Assembly: GCA_023417975.1 (NCBI GenBank)
Contig: JAEZDX010000537.1
Coordinates: 1-6,845, forward strand
Length of the DNA stretch: 6,845 nucleotides
From: Bacillota bacterium
GTDB taxonomy: Bacteria; Bacillota; Clostridia; Clostridiales; Clostridiaceae
Direction of reading: 5' to 3'
This document shows, piece by piece, positions 5,526 through 6,845 of this stretch. The stretch's first letter is position 1; every line of letters starts with the position of its first letter. Made by a program: the position numbers and the translations under genes. The notes under the pieces were generated by a model. It did not search any database, was not told the origin of the DNA, and saw only the letters and a program-made list of their open reading frames with translations.

Positions 5526-6194
5526 ATGCCCATATACAGATTATCAGATGACTTGGTGTTTCCTCATCCTTCACTGGCTGTAGAAGACGGCCTTCTGGCA
5601 GTTGGAGGTGATTTATCTCCCAACAGATTATTACTTGCATATTCAAACGGTATATTCCCTTGGTATTCTGAAGCTGATCCCATCATGTGGTGGTCCCCGG
5701 ACCCAAGATTTGTGCTTTATCCAAAGGATATAAAGGTTTCACACTCTATGAAGAAACTTCTTAATAAGAATATATATAAAATAACCTATGACACTTGCTT
5801 TAGGGACGTTATAAGTAATTGTGCCAATACAAGAAAGGATACGGGAACATGGATAACTGATGATATGCTGGAAGCTTATTGCGTCCTTCATAAGCTTGGT
5901 TTTGCACATTCTGTAGAGACTTGGTTTGAAGATACATTAGTAGGCGGCTTATATGGTATAGCCTTAGGAAAATGCTTTTTTGGTGAATCAATGTTTTCAC
6001 TTATGACAGATGCATCAAAGACAGCCATTATTACTCTAAGTAAGCTTCTGGAGCAAAAGCAATTTCTCATGATAGATTGTCAAGTATATACAAAACATTT
6101 GGAGAGCCTTGGAGCAGTGAAAATTCCGAGAAATGAATTTTTAAAGCTTGTGGAGACAGGAATATGCGTGGAACCTTTAAAATTGGTATTATAA
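5526..6194 (+). CDS. aat: Leucyl/phenylalanyl-tRNA-protein transferase
   Basis: A cytoplasmic enzyme that transfers Leu or Phe from aminoacyl-tRNA to N-terminal Lys or Arg of proteins, creating N-degrons recognised by ClpS for ClpAP-type degradation. The 222-residue product is close to the E. coli length (234) and matches the family (PF03588) end to end: DGLLAVGGDLSPNRLLLAYS (residues 21-40), GIFPWYSEADPIMWWSPDPR (42-61), GTWITDDMLEAY (107-118), AHSVETW (127-133), LVGGLYG (138-144), FFGESMFS (151-158), MIDCQVYTKHLESLGA (182-197). Glu154 in GESMFS and Asp184 in IDCQ correspond to E. coli Glu156 and Asp186. AAAGGAG (5513-5519) lies 6 nt before the ATG. It is convergent with the pilin gene and divergent from the TPR gene. 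No clpS or clpA lies in the window. Confidence 0.97.
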   Translation: MPIYRLSDDLVFPHPSLAVEDGLLAVGGDLSPNRLLLAYSNGIFPWYSEADPIMWWSPDPRFVLYPKDIKVSHSMKKLLNKNIYKITYDTCFRDVISNCANTRKDTGTWITDDMLEAYCVLHKLGFAHSVETWFEDTLVGGLYGIALGKCFFGESMFSLMTDASKTAIITLSKLLEQKQFLMIDCQVYTKHLESLGAVKIPRNEFLKLVETGICVEPLKLVL

Positions 6195-6198
6195 ATAC

Positions 6199-6237
6199 AA
6201 ATTGGAGTATCTCCGGGTTCTGCAGACACTCCAATTT
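6199..6237. terminator. Hairpin between aat and the convergent minor pilin gene, probable shared terminator
   Basis: AAATTGGAGT (6199-6208) pairs with ACTCCAATTT (6228-6237) over 10 bp with a 19-nt interior. It begins 5 nt after the aat stop and overlaps the first two bases of the stop codon of the opposing pilin gene (6236-6238). The T-tracts are short and interrupted on both sides, so it is a weaker terminator than the other two. Confidence 0.55.
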
Positions 6238-6730
6238 ATTGGGTTTTATATACATGTTTCGAATCCAGTCTGTAATTTGTATAATTAAAAACACCTGCAG
6301 CATTCTTTGTATAGATCATAGATACGTCAGCTGTTATTACATAAGACTGAGTTCCGTAGCTTCCGGTAGAATACACTTTAAAGCTGTATACCTTTGAATT
6401 TCCTGTCTCCCCTGCAGAGACCGGACTGTTAAGGATAGTCTTATATGATGCCATATCATTACCATACAGTCCATTGGCATTATAATAATTTTGAATATAG
6501 AAGCTTTGAGTAAGAGTGCAGTTTCCTCCGCTCTTAATATTATTCTTTGCATAGTTAATAAAATCGTATACTCCTGTTTCAGCACTATAATAGGCTTTAG
6601 TACTGTCAAGGGTATTTGCAGCTGCCCTTGAATTTTTCACACTTGCATCCAACATAAATGCAGCAAGCATAAAAGCCGCCATCATCACAATGACAACCAC
6701 TAAAAGTGCCGCTCCCTTCTTCTTTTTCAT
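6236..6730 (-). CDS. PilX-like type IV pilus minor pilin / pseudopilin
   Basis: A 164-residue protein with a typical prepilin-like N terminus: MKKKKG, then a long hydrophobic helix (AALLVVVIVMMAAFMLAAFML, about residues 7-27), then SVKNSRAAANTLDSTKAYYSAETGVYDFI. That last block matches the PilX N-terminal pattern (N..D...A.Y.AE.G) of minor pilins that help start or stabilise type IV pili. The +5 glutamate of major pilins is missing (GAALLV), as in PilX/GspK-type subunits. The C-terminal two-thirds is Tyr/Asn/Ser-rich, has one cysteine (Cys71) and no recognised domain, as expected for an exposed pilin head. The ATG at 6730 is preferred because AGGTGAG (6735-6741) sits 4 nt upstream. A GTG at 6739 is in frame but overlaps that site and has only weak upstream signal. 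The stop of the preceding gene overlaps the Shine-Dalgarno sequence, suggesting coupled translation in an operon. Confidence 0.8.
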   Translation of the reverse strand: MKKKKGAALLVVVIVMMAAFMLAAFMLDASVKNSRAAANTLDSTKAYYSAETGVYDFINYAKNNIKSGGNCTLTQSFYIQNYYNANGLYGNDMASYKTILNSPVSAGETGNSKVYSFKVYSTGSYGTQSYVITADVSMIYTKNAAGVFNYTNYRLDSKHVYKTQ

Positions 6731-6734
6731 ATCT

Positions 6735-6741
6735 CTCACCT
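6735..6741 (-). promoter_or_regulatory. Ribosome binding site overlapping the upstream stop codon
   Basis: On the minus strand AGGTGAG is embedded in the stop codon of the upstream gene (TAGGTGAG) and lies 4 nt before the ATG at 6730. It favours that ATG over the GTG inside it and indicates translational coupling. Confidence 0.7.
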
Positions 6742-6845
6742 ATCTTCTTATATTAATAGCTGTAGAGCTTGTAAATTGAGTACTTCCCTCTACTGCCGAA
6801 ACAGTAATGAATATAAGTTCATTTTCCTTGTTAGCTGAAATACCT
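6740..6845 (-). CDS. C-terminal end of an upstream gene, probably another pilin-like protein
   Basis: An open minus-strand frame enters from the right edge and ends at the TAG at 6740-6742. The 34 visible residues read GISANKENELIFITVSAV, then EGSTQFTSSTAINIRR. The alternating beta-strand pattern ending in a basic NIRR resembles C-terminal ends of PilV/PilW-like prepilins, and the gene abuts the PilX-like gene. Too little is present to name it; the identification rests mainly on context. Confidence 0.6.
   Translation of the reverse strand, partial: GISANKENELIFITVSAVEGSTQFTSSTAINIRR

Overview
The window is AT-rich, has strong AGGAGG-type ribosome binding sites and short T-tracted terminators, and its proteins are typical of Gram-positive anaerobes: a PcsB-like/3D cell-wall protein, a zinc-ribbon membrane TPR protein and a PilX-like minor pilin. 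It most likely comes from the chromosome of a member of the Clostridia. A Ruminiclostridium-like relative would fit, but that is a guess. No rRNA, tRNA, CRISPR array, insertion sequence, phage or plasmid gene was seen.

Layout, left to right. (1) Positions 1-268, minus strand: the N-terminal 89 residues of a Cys-type glutathione peroxidase (thioredoxin peroxidase class), running off the left edge. (2) Positions 269-746: a long AT-rich divergent regulatory region. It holds a good minus-strand promoter for the peroxidase with a PerR-box-like sequence, a foldable peroxidase leader, and an extended -10 promoter for the next gene. (3) Positions 747-1922, plus: a secreted protein with a signal peptide, a PcsB/CwlO-type coiled coil and a C-terminal 3D domain, closed by a strong terminator. 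(4) Positions 2089-3312, plus: an MFS exporter of the EntS/MFS_3 type with its own promoter. A long bidirectional terminator follows at 3360-3408. (5) Positions 3460-5340, minus: a probable two-gene unit. A zinc-ribbon/transmembrane/TPR protein is followed 54 bp later by a small HesB/IscA-like protein lacking the C-terminal cysteine pair. (6) Positions 5526-6194, plus: aat, leucyl/phenylalanyl-tRNA-protein transferase, divergent from the TPR gene. (7) Positions 6236-6845, minus: a PilX-like minor pilin preceded by the tail of another gene, probably also a pilin. This is the downstream end of a type IV pilus or pseudopilus cluster that continues beyond the right edge.

The genes look like mostly independent housekeeping or envelope units rather than one pathway: peroxide defence, cell-wall remodelling, small-molecule export, membrane TPR scaffolding, N-degron tagging and pilus assembly. 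Clear pairings are the TPR and HesB-like genes, and the two pilin-region genes joined by a Shine-Dalgarno sequence overlapping the upstream stop codon. I found no convincing evidence of a wholly new system. The best leads are the TPR/HesB-like pair, the structured and possibly PerR-controlled peroxidase leader, and the pilin cluster at the right edge.
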